The position numbers and the translations under genes are program-made. Shown one piece after another: positions 7,040 to 13,013 of a DNA stretch of 13,013 nucleotides (position 1 is the first letter of the stretch; every line of letters begins with the position of its first letter). Under the pieces are notes generated by a model, which worked only from the letters and a program-made list of their open reading frames with translations, ran no database searches and had not been told where the DNA came from. Source of the DNA: CAZCDM01 sp964497475 (GTDB lineage: Bacteria > Planctomycetota > Phycisphaerae > SM23-33); assembly GCA_964497475.1 (NCBI GenBank), contig CAZCDM010000052.1, forward strand, positions 1 through 13,013. Direction: 5' to 3'.

Positions 7040-7541
7040 GGGGGTCGGAATCCTGCGGGGGTGGCTCGGCCTGACGGGCCTGGGTGATTTTATGACGCAG
7101 GTAGGTCCGCTCGGTGGGGAGATTGGCCTGTTCCCACGCGGCCATGATGGCATCTTTGAGCTGGGCGTTGTGGGCCTTGAGTTCTTCGAGCATGGCCTGG
7201 TCGGGCGAGCCTTCCGGTGCCTGCAGAATCGCGTCGTGGCTGTCGACGCTCAGCAGCCAGCACTCATCGGCCGGCGGACGCGACAGGCGGAGCTTCATGT
7301 TGGGGTAGCCGAAGTTCCCCAGGCGGATGGCCACGCTGCGGGCCTCGGCGGGCGAGGCGCCGGGTGGGTCGGTTTCGGCCATGTCCTGGCCGAGCCAGGC
7401 GGGCAGATCGAACTCGCCTTCGGGCGGCAGCAGCTCCTGGGCGGGGGCGGGCACGGCCTGGCCGGGGTAGGCATGGCGGAGGTAAATCTCCAGCGCCTGG
7501 TGAATTCGGGTGGGGGTCAGATGGGTAAGCGAGTCAGTCAT
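7032..7541 (-). CDS. Uncharacterised 169-aa protein, translationally coupled to nadB
   Basis: I do not recognise this family. The protein is soluble by appearance: no signal peptide and no membrane segment. It begins with a helical stretch (LTPTRIHQALEIYLRHAYPG, 8-27), followed by a Pro/Glu-rich acidic region (about 28-65), a likely beta-strand core (RSVAIRLGNFGYPNMKLRLS, 68-87, then ECWLLSVDSHDA), a helical stretch rich in Glu/Ala/Gln (about 110-140) and a polar tail. There is one cysteine and no known metal or nucleotide motif. Its stop overlaps the nadB start (8 nt shared), which argues that it is a real gene and is co-expressed with NadB. No strong Shine-Dalgarno precedes the ATG. The helix and tail could mediate binding to a partner, but no function can be named. 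Confidence 0.75.
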   Translation of the reverse strand: MTDSLTHLTPTRIHQALEIYLRHAYPGQAVPAPAQELLPPEGEFDLPAWLGQDMAETDPPGASPAEARSVAIRLGNFGYPNMKLRLSRPPADECWLLSVDSHDAILQAPEGSPDQAMLEELKAHNAQLKDAIMAAWEQANLPTERTYLRHKITQARQAEPPPQDSDPHE

Positions 7542-7674
7542 GGCGGGGGCGGACAGAAAAAAACAACTCTTCGTTCATGTAGGGTATTGAAATGGAACGA
7601 TACAATCTAGTAGGAAGTAACACAAGGATAGACTGTGCGCTGTCCGAGCCGCGTCTTCAGCCCGAGCCAACTCC
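7542..7674. promoter_or_regulatory. AT-richer divergent intergenic region between nadB operon and response regulator
   Basis: This 133-nt gap must hold promoters for both directions. On the plus strand TACAAT at 7601-7606 is a 5-of-6 match to a -10 box, but no good -35 is spaced correctly; TTGAAA at 7587-7592 is a -35-like box with only a weak partner. A run of seven A (7557-7563) lies near the start of the 169-aa gene. Positions are suggestive only. Confidence 0.3.
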
Positions 7675-8058
7675 ATGTCAGCAGAACATCCGATCATTCT
7701 CGTCGTCGAAGATGACGCCGAGATGAACGAACTCGAACGAGAGCTGCTCGCTCTTAACGGGATGGAATCTGTGCCGGCGTACTCGGGCTTCGAGGCGATT
7801 CGTCTGGCCGGCGAGCAGCCCTTCGATGCGGTTCTTCTGGACGTCATGCTTCCGGAGCTGGACGGCCTGGAGACGGCCCGCCGCATCCGCCAGAATGAAA
7901 ACGGCTCGCTACCCATCGTCATGCTGACCGCGCTGGATACCGAGGACTGCCGCAAGCGGGGAATCGACGCCGGGGCCGACGCCTACTTCATCAAGCCCTT
8001 CGACCCGGACGAAGTGGTCTCTACGATCCAGCTTCTGATGCGCAGCCGCGGCGCCTGA
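7675..8058 (+). CDS. Single-domain response regulator (CheY-like receiver)
   Basis: 127 aa consisting of one receiver domain with no output domain. Acid pocket D13 and D14 (VVEDD), phospho-acceptor D56 (VLLDVMLP), T85 (MLTA) and K107 (FIKPFD) are all present, with the GADAY motif before the lysine, so it should be phosphorylated and switch normally. Such stand-alone receivers act through protein contacts, as in CheY or Spo0F-type relays. It ends 9 nt before the end of the convergent histidine kinase gene, which is the obvious partner. No Shine-Dalgarno sequence is apparent before the ATG, so translation may be weak or the transcript nearly leaderless; the receiver fold begins about 6 residues in, which supports this start. 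Confidence 0.93.
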   Translation: MSAEHPIILVVEDDAEMNELERELLALNGMESVPAYSGFEAIRLAGEQPFDAVLLDVMLPELDGLETARRIRQNENGSLPIVMLTALDTEDCRKRGIDAGADAYFIKPFDPDEVVSTIQLLMRSRGA

Positions 8059-8067
8059 GGGAGTTTC

Positions 8068-10020
8068 TTATCCCCCCCCTGCTGCGCCTTTTCGGCTCGA
8101 CGGCGGTTCCAGAGGCAGCTGCACCACAAAGGTCGTGCCGTTGGGCCCGGTGGCGAACTCGATTGTCCCCCCGTGCAGGTCGACAAAGTGACGCACGATC
8201 GCCAACCCCAGCCCCATGCCCCGTTTGCCATACCCGCTCTTGCCCGTGGAATGCTTCAGCACGTCCGAGCCACTGTAAAACGGCTCGAAGACATGCGGGC
8301 GGTCGACCTCCGGAATGCCAGGCCCCTCGTCGATGACCTCGATGGAGACGTGCCCGCCAAGCTGCCGCTGGGTGCAGATTTTCACCGTCCCGCCGTCGGG
8401 CGTGAACTTGACGGCATTCATGGCGAGGTTCTCGACAATGTCCCGCAGCTTGGCACGGTCGGCCTGGATGATGGTGTCGGAATCGCCGGGGTCGATCACG
8501 AGAGTCTGATCGCGGCGACCGACCCAGGGCTGGAGGTCGGTATAGACCTGTTCGAGCAGCTTGGAGAGGTTCACATCTTCGTACTGCATGCCTTCGGCGA
8601 GAGCCTGTTCGGGAATGAGTTTGAACATCGCCTGGATGATTTCGTCCAGGCGGGTGGCCTTGAAGCCCATGGTGTCGACGGCCTTGCGGAGTCGCTCCGG
8701 GTCGTCCGAGCCTTTCATCAGGCTGGCCATGCCGACGATGTAGCTCACCGGCGTACGCAGCTCATGGCCGGCGATGCGGATGAAGTTCTCTTTGAGTTCA
8801 TTGGCTTCCTGGAGATCGATGTTACTCCGCTGCAGCTTGCGGACCATGTTGTTAAAGTCACGGCTGAGGTCGTCGATTTCATCCGTACCGAACACCCGCG
8901 TGCCGGCCCACTGGCTGTCGGCGCGGTACTGCAGTTGCCCCTCGGCTACGTGCCGGGCCGCCTCGGAAATGTGCCGCATGCGATTGATAATGCTGCGGTC
9001 GATCAGCAGGACACCGCCCAGGAACAGAGCCAGAATGCACGCCAGCCCGATCAGCACCATGACCACGGTCAACTGGGCCAACCCCTGCCGGGCGGCGGAG
9101 ACGGGCATTTCCAGCACGAGGTACCAGTTGGCCATGCGGACGGGCATTTCGCTGATGATCCCCGGCAGGGTGACCGGGGCATAGGCGATGATTTTGTCAT
9201 CCTCGGTGACGGTCCAGTCGGCGGGGGTTTCGGCATGGAACGAGGAATCCCAGATGCTCAGCTGGACGTCGCGGGGTTGGGCGTGGCCCTCGATGATCCG
9301 GCGGCTGTGCAGGACATAGCCCTCTTCGTCAACGACGAGGAGCTGGCCACTGGAGGAGCCCAGCTCACGCTGGGCGTCAGGCACCCAGCGGGACAGATCG
9401 ACGACTGCCTTGGCAATGCCGATGATTTCGCCGTTGTATTGGATCGGGATGCACAGGTCCAACCCCCACACGCCGGCGGAATGGTCGTAATCGACCTCCG
9501 GAATGTAGATCTGCCCCGCCCCTTTCTGGTAGGCCATCTGCCACCAGGACTCGTCGGCCTGGTAGAAGTCGTTGGTCCGCTGGGTTGCGGCCATGAGCTG
9601 GCCGAAGCGGTCAGTCACAAGAATCTCGGCGATGTCGCGATTTTCGTCGCGGATCAGTCGAAGCACGCGCGAGGTATTGTTGACCAGAATGTCGGCCAGT
9701 TCCTTATCCTCGGGCGTGAGGTACTTCCAGTCCCGCTCGATCTGGGCGATGCGATCGTCGGGCAGCTTGGCCTTGGAACTGAGGAGATGGCCGATGACGG
9801 GCTCTTCCCGCAGGGCCACGGTGATGAGCTTGATGTCCTTTTCCAGCTCGGTCTGCATGACGCGAGCCTCGGACCGGACGAGAGACTGGAACCCCTGGCC
9901 GTAGATTTCGCTTCGCAGCTGGCGGCCGCCGATGACGATAGTCAACAGCGCCCCCAACAACGGAAGCAACGCCACCGCCACCAGAAGAATAATCAGCTTG
10001 GTTCGGATCCCGATCCGCAC
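8068..10020 (-). CDS. Membrane sensor histidine kinase (dCache-HAMP-HisKA-HATPase)
   Basis: 650 aa. First membrane helix at about 8-31, a periplasmic region of about 280 residues, second helix at about 316-340. The periplasmic part shows double-Cache features: DFYQADESWWQMAYQKGAG (151-169) and PIQYNGEIIGIAKAVVDLS (192-210). HAMP spans about 341-395 with the DEIDDLSRDFNNM segment. The HisKA domain carries phospho-acceptor H419 in AGHELRTPVS. The ATPase domain has N box NLAMNAVKFT (531-540), G1 DEGPGIP (564-570), F box FEPFYSG and G2 GMGLGLAIV (601-609). All catalytic motifs look intact. Cache domains usually bind small metabolites such as amino or organic acids; the ligand is unknown. The GTG start at 10020 is supported by AAGGAA 4 nt upstream. 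The reading frame ends in a run of eight G (8072-8079). Its likely partner is the convergent receiver gene. Confidence 0.96.
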   Translation of the reverse strand: MRIGIRTKLIILLVAVALLPLLGALLTIVIGGRQLRSEIYGQGFQSLVRSEARVMQTELEKDIKLITVALREEPVIGHLLSSKAKLPDDRIAQIERDWKYLTPEDKELADILVNNTSRVLRLIRDENRDIAEILVTDRFGQLMAATQRTNDFYQADESWWQMAYQKGAGQIYIPEVDYDHSAGVWGLDLCIPIQYNGEIIGIAKAVVDLSRWVPDAQRELGSSSGQLLVVDEEGYVLHSRRIIEGHAQPRDVQLSIWDSSFHAETPADWTVTEDDKIIAYAPVTLPGIISEMPVRMANWYLVLEMPVSAARQGLAQLTVVMVLIGLACILALFLGGVLLIDRSIINRMRHISEAARHVAEGQLQYRADSQWAGTRVFGTDEIDDLSRDFNNMVRKLQRSNIDLQEANELKENFIRIAGHELRTPVSYIVGMASLMKGSDDPERLRKAVDTMGFKATRLDEIIQAMFKLIPEQALAEGMQYEDVNLSKLLEQVYTDLQPWVGRRDQTLVIDPGDSDTIIQADRAKLRDIVENLAMNAVKFTPDGGTVKICTQRQLGGHVSIEVIDEGPGIPEVDRPHVFEPFYSGSDVLKHSTGKSGYGKRGMGLGLAIVRHFVDLHGGTIEFATGPNGTTFVVQLPLEPPSSRKGAAGGG

Positions 10021-10024
10021 GCGG

Positions 10025-10030
10025 TTCCTT
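10025..10030 (-). promoter_or_regulatory. Ribosome binding site for the GTG start of the histidine kinase
   Basis: AAGGAA on the minus strand, 4 nt before the GTG at 10020. It sets the start at a GTG codon directly before the first membrane helix, and it overlaps the palindrome at 10028-10042. Confidence 0.65.
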
Positions 10031-10042
10031 ACTTGAAGTAAG
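10028..10042. promoter_or_regulatory. Perfect 15-nt palindrome in front of the histidine kinase gene
   Basis: CTTACTT-G-AAGTAAG, two perfect 7-nt arms around one central base, 8 nt upstream of the kinase start codon and overlapping its ribosome binding site. Its position would let a bound dimeric repressor, or an RNA fold, block expression. A half-site AAGTAA also occurs before the response regulator at 7615-7620. No regulator can be named. Confidence 0.4.
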
Positions 10043-10088
10043 CGTACATCGAACCGGCCATTTTAGTGGCAAGTCCGGTTGCAATGCG

Positions 10089-10104
10089 ATGTATTTTTTT
10101 ACAT
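10089..10104. promoter_or_regulatory. AT-rich inverted repeat between histidine kinase and M42 peptidase
   Basis: ATGTA-TTTTTT-TACAT, 5-nt arms around six T, in the shared region upstream of two divergent genes. On the minus strand a -10-like TAAAAT (plus positions 10060-10065, 5 of 6) lies downstream of it, without a good -35. It may be a regulator site or only a flexible AT-rich promoter tract. Confidence 0.25.
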
Positions 10105-10130
10105 AGCAGATTTTTGCGATGAGGAAGGGC

Positions 10131-10159
10131 TTGTCGGTCCAGGGCGTTTGCGGTATCTT
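10131..10159 (+). promoter_or_regulatory. Candidate promoter of the M42 peptidase gene
   Basis: TTGTCG (4 of 6), 17-nt spacer, TATCTT (4 of 6). Transcription would start near 10166, which fits a gene starting at 10197 with a leader of about 30 nt and argues against the in-frame ATG at 10119. Found by eye only. Confidence 0.4.
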
Positions 10160-10186
10160 TGCCCTACTGAATTTTAACCCCTACAT

Positions 10187-10191
10187 GGAAG
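10187..10191 (+). promoter_or_regulatory. Ribosome binding site fixing the ATG at 10197
   Basis: GGAAG, 5 nt before the ATG at 10197. The in-frame ATGs at 10119 and 10185 lack a comparable site, so the shorter protein is preferred. Confidence 0.55.
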
Positions 10192-10196
10192 AAGCG

Positions 10197-11270
10197 ATGC
10201 GAAAAGAATCACAGGAATTGTTGACGGAACTGCTGACCACGCCCTCGCCCAGCGGCAGCGAAAGCAAAGCCCAGAAGCTCTGGTGCGATTATGTCCGCGA
10301 ATTTGCCGACGACGTCCGCACCGATGCGTACGGCAATGCCATTGCGGTCCTCAACGAAGGCGCCGAACCGCGTATTCTCATCGATGGCCATATCGACGAG
10401 ATCGGCCTGATGATCAAGCACATTTCCAAAGAGGGCTACCTCTACGTACAAAGCATCGGCGGGGTCGACCCGGCCCTGATCGCCAGCAAGCGGGTCAACA
10501 TCCACACCCGCAGCGGCAAGATCGTCCGCGGCGTGATCGGTGCGACGGCCATTCACCTGCGCGACCGCGACAAAAAACCCGAAGTGCCCAAGATGCACCA
10601 GTTGTTCATCGACATCGGCGCGACCTCCGACAAAGCGGCCAAACGGAAGGTCGACATTGGCGATGCGATCACCTTCGTCGACGACTTCGAGATGCTCGAT
10701 AAGAACATCGGCGTGGCCCGGGCGTTCGACAACCGCATCGGCTGCTGGGTCGCTGCGGAAGTGCTCCGCAAGGCCGCGACGGGCAAGAAGAAGATCAACG
10801 CCAGCCTCTACGCCTGCAGCAGCATTCAGGAAGAGACCGGCTGCAATGGCGCCCAGATGAACGTGGCCAACATCAAGCCCCACGCCGCCATCGCCGTCGA
10901 CGTCACCCACGCCACCGACACCCCGGGCATTGACCACAAGCTCCACGGCGAGATCAAACTCGGCAAGGGCCCGACCTATACCATCGGCCGGGAGAACCAC
11001 CCCGTGCTGATTGAGCGGCTGCGAACCGTGGCCGACAAGAACAAAATCCCCACGCAGGTCGAGACCTTCTCCAAGACCGGCGGCACGGATGCCTACGTCA
11101 TGTGGACGAAAAACGGCGGCGTGCCTTCGGCGATCCTTTCCCCGCCGACGCGATACATGCACTCGACGGTCGAGATGATGGACCTGCGGGACCTGCAGCG
11201 GACGGCTGACTGGCTGGCGGCGTTCGTCTGCGACATCAAGAAGAACGAGACCTTCAAGGTCAAGGTCTAG
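10197..11270 (+). CDS. M42-family metallo-aminopeptidase (FrvX/TET-type)
   Basis: 357 aa, normal length for M42 enzymes, which are cytoplasmic dinuclear-metal (Zn or Co) aminopeptidases that form large dodecamers and trim peptides; some were once called endoglucanases. Metal and catalytic residues are all recognisable: H65 and D67 in GHIDEIG, D178 in AFDNRIG, E212 and E213 in QEETG (general base and metal ligand), D235 in AVDVTHATD, and H322 in TRYMHS. The N-terminal LLTTPSPSGSE is the standard opening of the family, supporting the start at 10197. The RENHPVLIERLRTVAD and GGTDAY segments are also typical. There is no signal peptide. The gene stands alone; its TAG overlaps the bioB stop by 4 nt. 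Specificity (glutamyl, leucyl or other) cannot be read from the sequence. Confidence 0.95.
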   Translation: MRKESQELLTELLTTPSPSGSESKAQKLWCDYVREFADDVRTDAYGNAIAVLNEGAEPRILIDGHIDEIGLMIKHISKEGYLYVQSIGGVDPALIASKRVNIHTRSGKIVRGVIGATAIHLRDRDKKPEVPKMHQLFIDIGATSDKAAKRKVDIGDAITFVDDFEMLDKNIGVARAFDNRIGCWVAAEVLRKAATGKKKINASLYACSSIQEETGCNGAQMNVANIKPHAAIAVDVTHATDTPGIDHKLHGEIKLGKGPTYTIGRENHPVLIERLRTVADKNKIPTQVETFSKTGGTDAYVMWTKNGGVPSAILSPPTRYMHSTVEMMDLRDLQRTADWLAAFVCDIKKNETFKVKV

Positions 11271-12271
11271 GCCCGGCAGGCAAGCTCATCGACGGGCTCG
11301 AAACCCAAGTCGGCCACCATCTGGCGGTCGGTGGCTGCGTCGCGCCCGGCCGTGGTGAGGTACTGACCGATCATGCAGCTCGTCGCCCCGGCGTGGAAGA
11401 TCCAGCTCTGCAGATCGCGGAGGTTGGCCTCCCGGCCGCCGGCGACCTTCAGGTCTACCCGCGGCAGAATCAGCCGGTACAGGGCAATCGTAAGCAGGAT
11501 GTCCATGGGCGCCATCGGCTCGCGGCCGGCCAGGGCCGTGCCTTCCAGCGGCACGAGGAAGTTCAGCGGCACGACGTCCGGACGAACCGTATCCCGCAGC
11601 TCCAGGGCCAGGTCGATCCGGTCGGCCCATTCCTCCCCCAGGCCGAACAGCCCTCCGCAGCAGATCGCAAGCCCCCCTACCCGGGCGGCTTGCAGGGTAG
11701 CGAGTTTTTCGTCGTAGCTGTGGGCGGAGACCACCTGCGGGAAGAACCGTCGTGAGGTTTCGAGGTTGTGGTGATACCTCGCAAAGCCGCCCGCTGCCAG
11801 CTCGCGTGCCTGCTCGACGGTAATCATCCCCAGCGATGCGCACAGGCCGATCGAGCAATCCGGGTTCTGGCCGATGGCGGTGGCGCCGTCGAGGGCGGCC
11901 TGGAGGTCGGCGTGGCTGGGCGATCGCCCGGAATTGACAATGCCGATGTAACGTGCGCCGTCCTGCTGCGCCTGCCTGGCGGCGGCGTGAATCTCCTCGG
12001 GGGCCGTCCGTTGCGGGCCATCGCCCTGCCACGCACCGGCCGACTGCGCGCACCAGCGGCAGTCTTCGCTGCAGGCGCCAAGCTTGCCCGGCACGATGGC
12101 GCAGAACCGCACCTGCTGGCCGAAGAGTTCCCGCCGCACCACCCAGGCTTCGCTGAGCAGTGCCCACGGGTCGGCCAGGCCGAGACGTACGACCTCCCGC
12201 CAGCCGGCCGCGTCGGGAACATCCCCTGCCAGCACAGCCCGTCCCAGACCGGTCAGGCCCTGCGAGGACAT
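11267..12271 (-). CDS. bioB: Biotin synthase
   Basis: 334 aa radical SAM enzyme that inserts sulfur into dethiobiotin, the last step of biotin synthesis. The [4Fe-4S]/SAM motif is GACSEDCRWCAQS (C67, C71, C74). Other BioB signatures: RYHHNLETSRRFFP (165-178), ICCGGLFGLGE (203-213), VPLNFLVPLEGT (234-245) and AGGREANL (277-284). Of the classical [2Fe-2S] ligands, the equivalents of E. coli C128 (C144), C188 (C204) and R260 (R280) are present. The equivalent of C97 appears to be G110, in the segment YIGIVNSGR where relatives have YCIVASGR. Extra cysteines (C139, C205, C299) lie nearby. The ATG has GAGG 7 nt upstream. It is third in an apparent operon, 19 nt after the small membrane protein gene; bioA, bioD and bioF are not visible here. 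Confidence 0.93.
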   Translation of the reverse strand: MSSQGLTGLGRAVLAGDVPDAAGWREVVRLGLADPWALLSEAWVVRRELFGQQVRFCAIVPGKLGACSEDCRWCAQSAGAWQGDGPQRTAPEEIHAAARQAQQDGARYIGIVNSGRSPSHADLQAALDGATAIGQNPDCSIGLCASLGMITVEQARELAAGGFARYHHNLETSRRFFPQVVSAHSYDEKLATLQAARVGGLAICCGGLFGLGEEWADRIDLALELRDTVRPDVVPLNFLVPLEGTALAGREPMAPMDILLTIALYRLILPRVDLKVAGGREANLRDLQSWIFHAGATSCMIGQYLTTAGRDAATDRQMVADLGFEPVDELACRA

Positions 12272-12290
12272 GCTCAGGCCTCGCTATCGC

Positions 12291-12581
12291 CTAGCGATTC
12301 TGAAATACGGTATCCAGGCGAACGCTGTCATCCACGACGCGAATATCGTCCTGGTAGCCATCGACACCATAGACCAGGACCTTCTTGTGCGGAACATCGA
12401 CGAGGTACAACAGTTCGTTGTTCTCGCTGACCGAGCCGGTGACCATGATGTAATTGCCCCGCACCCCGCGGTTGGAGGCTTTGGCATAGGCGGTATTGGC
12501 CTGCCACGATCCCACGCAAAGCAGTCCCAAAACGGCCAGGGTCGCAACGAGCATGACGATGAGAATATTGGTATGGTTCAT
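12291..12581 (-). CDS. Small membrane-anchored or exported protein B (96 aa)
   Basis: 96 aa. One hydrophobic N-terminal segment (about 6-24), followed by SWQANTAYA, which could be an uncleaved anchor or a signal peptide ending in AYA at about residue 33. The exported part (about 41-90) looks all-beta: GNYIMVTGSVSENNELLYLVD, then a V-L-V-Y strand and DDIRVVDD. It resembles its upstream neighbour at 12602-12889 across about 50 residues (shared Y-I, T, V, L, VD, D and V positions), so the two are probably tandem paralogues. The ATG has GGAG 8 nt upstream. Spacing of 20 nt upstream and 19 nt to bioB indicates one operon. Family not recognised; the strand pattern recalls a single beta-propeller-like blade, but I would not name a function. 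Confidence 0.75.
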   Translation of the reverse strand: MNHTNILIVMLVATLAVLGLLCVGSWQANTAYAKASNRGVRGNYIMVTGSVSENNELLYLVDVPHKKVLVYGVDGYQDDIRVVDDSVRLDTVFQNR

Positions 12582-12601
12582 TGTGGTTTCTCCAGGGGGA
12601 G

Positions 12602-12889
12602 TTATCGGGAAATCTTCAAATCACGAGCCAGATCGCGACCGCCGATCACGGCCAGACGCTTGCGGGACTTATCCCACTTCCACCCGGCCAGGCGGTTGCT
12701 CTGGAGGTCCACGATGATCAGCGCATCCCAATCACTACCTACCTGGCAGGTCTGCACGATGTAGTCCGAGGTGGGATACGGCGTCATCTGCGCCTCGGCC
12801 TGGCTGACGTTGAGGTGAACCAGCAACCCGACCAGGATCAGATTTAACCCAAGCAGGCTGAAAAGCAGAGTTTTCTGTAGTTTATTCAT
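12602..12889 (-). CDS. Small membrane-anchored or exported protein A (95 aa), first gene of the bioB operon
   Basis: 95 aa. Basic N-terminus (MNKLQK), hydrophobic helix at about 8-26, then SQAEAQ, so it is either a single-pass anchored or a secreted protein. The remainder has the strand pattern DYIVQTCQVGSDWDALIIVD, LAGWKW and RLAVIGGRDLARDLK, matching in order the exported part of the next gene. One cysteine (C48) lies in the exported part. I chose the ATG at 12889 because AAGGAG sits 7 nt upstream; two TTG codons directly before it would be less likely starts. The next gene begins 20 nt after its stop. Family and role unknown. Its place ahead of bioB may be only operon packing. Confidence 0.72.
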   Translation of the reverse strand: MNKLQKTLLFSLLGLNLILVGLLVHLNVSQAEAQMTPYPTSDYIVQTCQVGSDWDALIIVDLQSNRLAGWKWDKSRKRLAVIGGRDLARDLKISR

Positions 12890-12896
12890 CAACAAG

Positions 12897-12902
12897 CTCC
12901 TT
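12897..12902 (-). promoter_or_regulatory. Ribosome binding site fixing the ATG of small protein A
   Basis: AAGGAG on the minus strand, 7 nt before the ATG at 12889. Together with the spacing it selects ATG over the adjacent in-frame TTG codons at 12890-12895. Confidence 0.65.
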
Positions 12903-13013
12903 CCGTGACAGTGGTTGGTATTTGAAAAATCAGCGGTGCTGTAGTGTCTAACGTGCTGCCGTGCTAGTAGTCTGTTAATTCAATAATGTTGGGTAGAGTC
13001 TCTTCAACTTTGT
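12903..13013. other. Non-coding, AT-richer leader upstream of the bioB operon
   Basis: No gene is visible on either strand. The region is distinctly less GC-rich than the coding sequence and should hold the operon promoter. On the minus strand TTGAAG (13000-13005 on plus) and TTAACA (12974-12979 on plus) are -35-like, but no correctly spaced -10 stands out. No biotin-repressor-like palindrome was found by eye. Confidence 0.35.

Noticed and set aside
5867..7087. 406-codon plus-strand open frame opposite nadB
   Set aside because: NadB is unmistakable on the minus strand; this is its antisense shadow.
8173..10041. 622-codon plus-strand open frame opposite the histidine kinase
   Set aside because: The kinase has every catalytic motif. 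The opposite frame gives a low-complexity Asp/His/Gly-rich product typical of antisense frames at high GC.
1..13013. CRISPR array, tRNA, rRNA, insertion sequence or prophage genes
   Set aside because: I looked for regular repeats, transposase or integrase motifs and structured RNA genes, and saw none. All non-coding gaps are under 200 nt.

Overview
This is a compact, GC-rich stretch of bacterial chromosome with eleven protein-coding genes, one of them cut by the window edge. No rRNA, tRNA, CRISPR array, insertion sequence or phage gene is visible. The best guess for the source is a planctomycete, perhaps a Phycisphaerae-type or related anaerobic lineage. That is an inference from Pro-Ala-Thr-Gln-Pro style linkers in the membrane protein, from a UroD-like methyltransferase and a cobalamin-type radical SAM enzyme side by side, and from anaerobe-like BioB motifs. 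There is no marker gene here to prove it.

Left part (1-3740, all minus strand): a CobW/G3E-type GTPase (partial), a three-domain protein joining a UroD/MtaA-like methyltransferase to two thioredoxin-fold domains, and a B12-binding-domain radical SAM enzyme. The GTPase gene starts 2 nt after the methyltransferase stop, so those two are almost certainly co-translated. The radical SAM gene lies 196 nt upstream, and each transcription unit has its own candidate promoter. Together they suggest a corrinoid or one-carbon methyl-transfer module with a redox partner. No corrinoid carrier protein is visible, so the substrate is unknown.

Middle part (3891-7541): a plus-strand polytopic membrane protein with a DUF4203/TMEM198-like N-terminal half converges on a minus-strand pair. 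That pair is an uncharacterised 169-aa protein followed, with an 8-nt overlap, by L-aspartate oxidase (NadB), the first enzyme of de novo NAD synthesis.

Right part (7675-12889): a single-domain response regulator (+) faces a dCache-HAMP sensor histidine kinase (-) tail to tail, probably a cognate pair. Divergent from the kinase is an M42-family metallo-aminopeptidase (+). It converges on a minus-strand operon of two small, apparently paralogous membrane-anchored proteins and biotin synthase (BioB). This BioB lacks one of the classical [2Fe-2S] cysteine ligands.

The gene layout is very tight. Two convergent gene pairs overlap by exactly 4 nt at their stop codons (5369-5372 and 11267-11270), and a third is separated by only 9 nt, leaving no room for conventional terminators. 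The non-coding stretches are all under 200 nt and hold candidate promoters, a perfect 15-nt palindrome in front of the histidine kinase, and a small hairpin over a ribosome binding site. The most notable points are the methyltransferase-thioredoxin-GTPase pair with altered metal motifs, the BioB ligand change and the paired small membrane proteins ahead of bioB.
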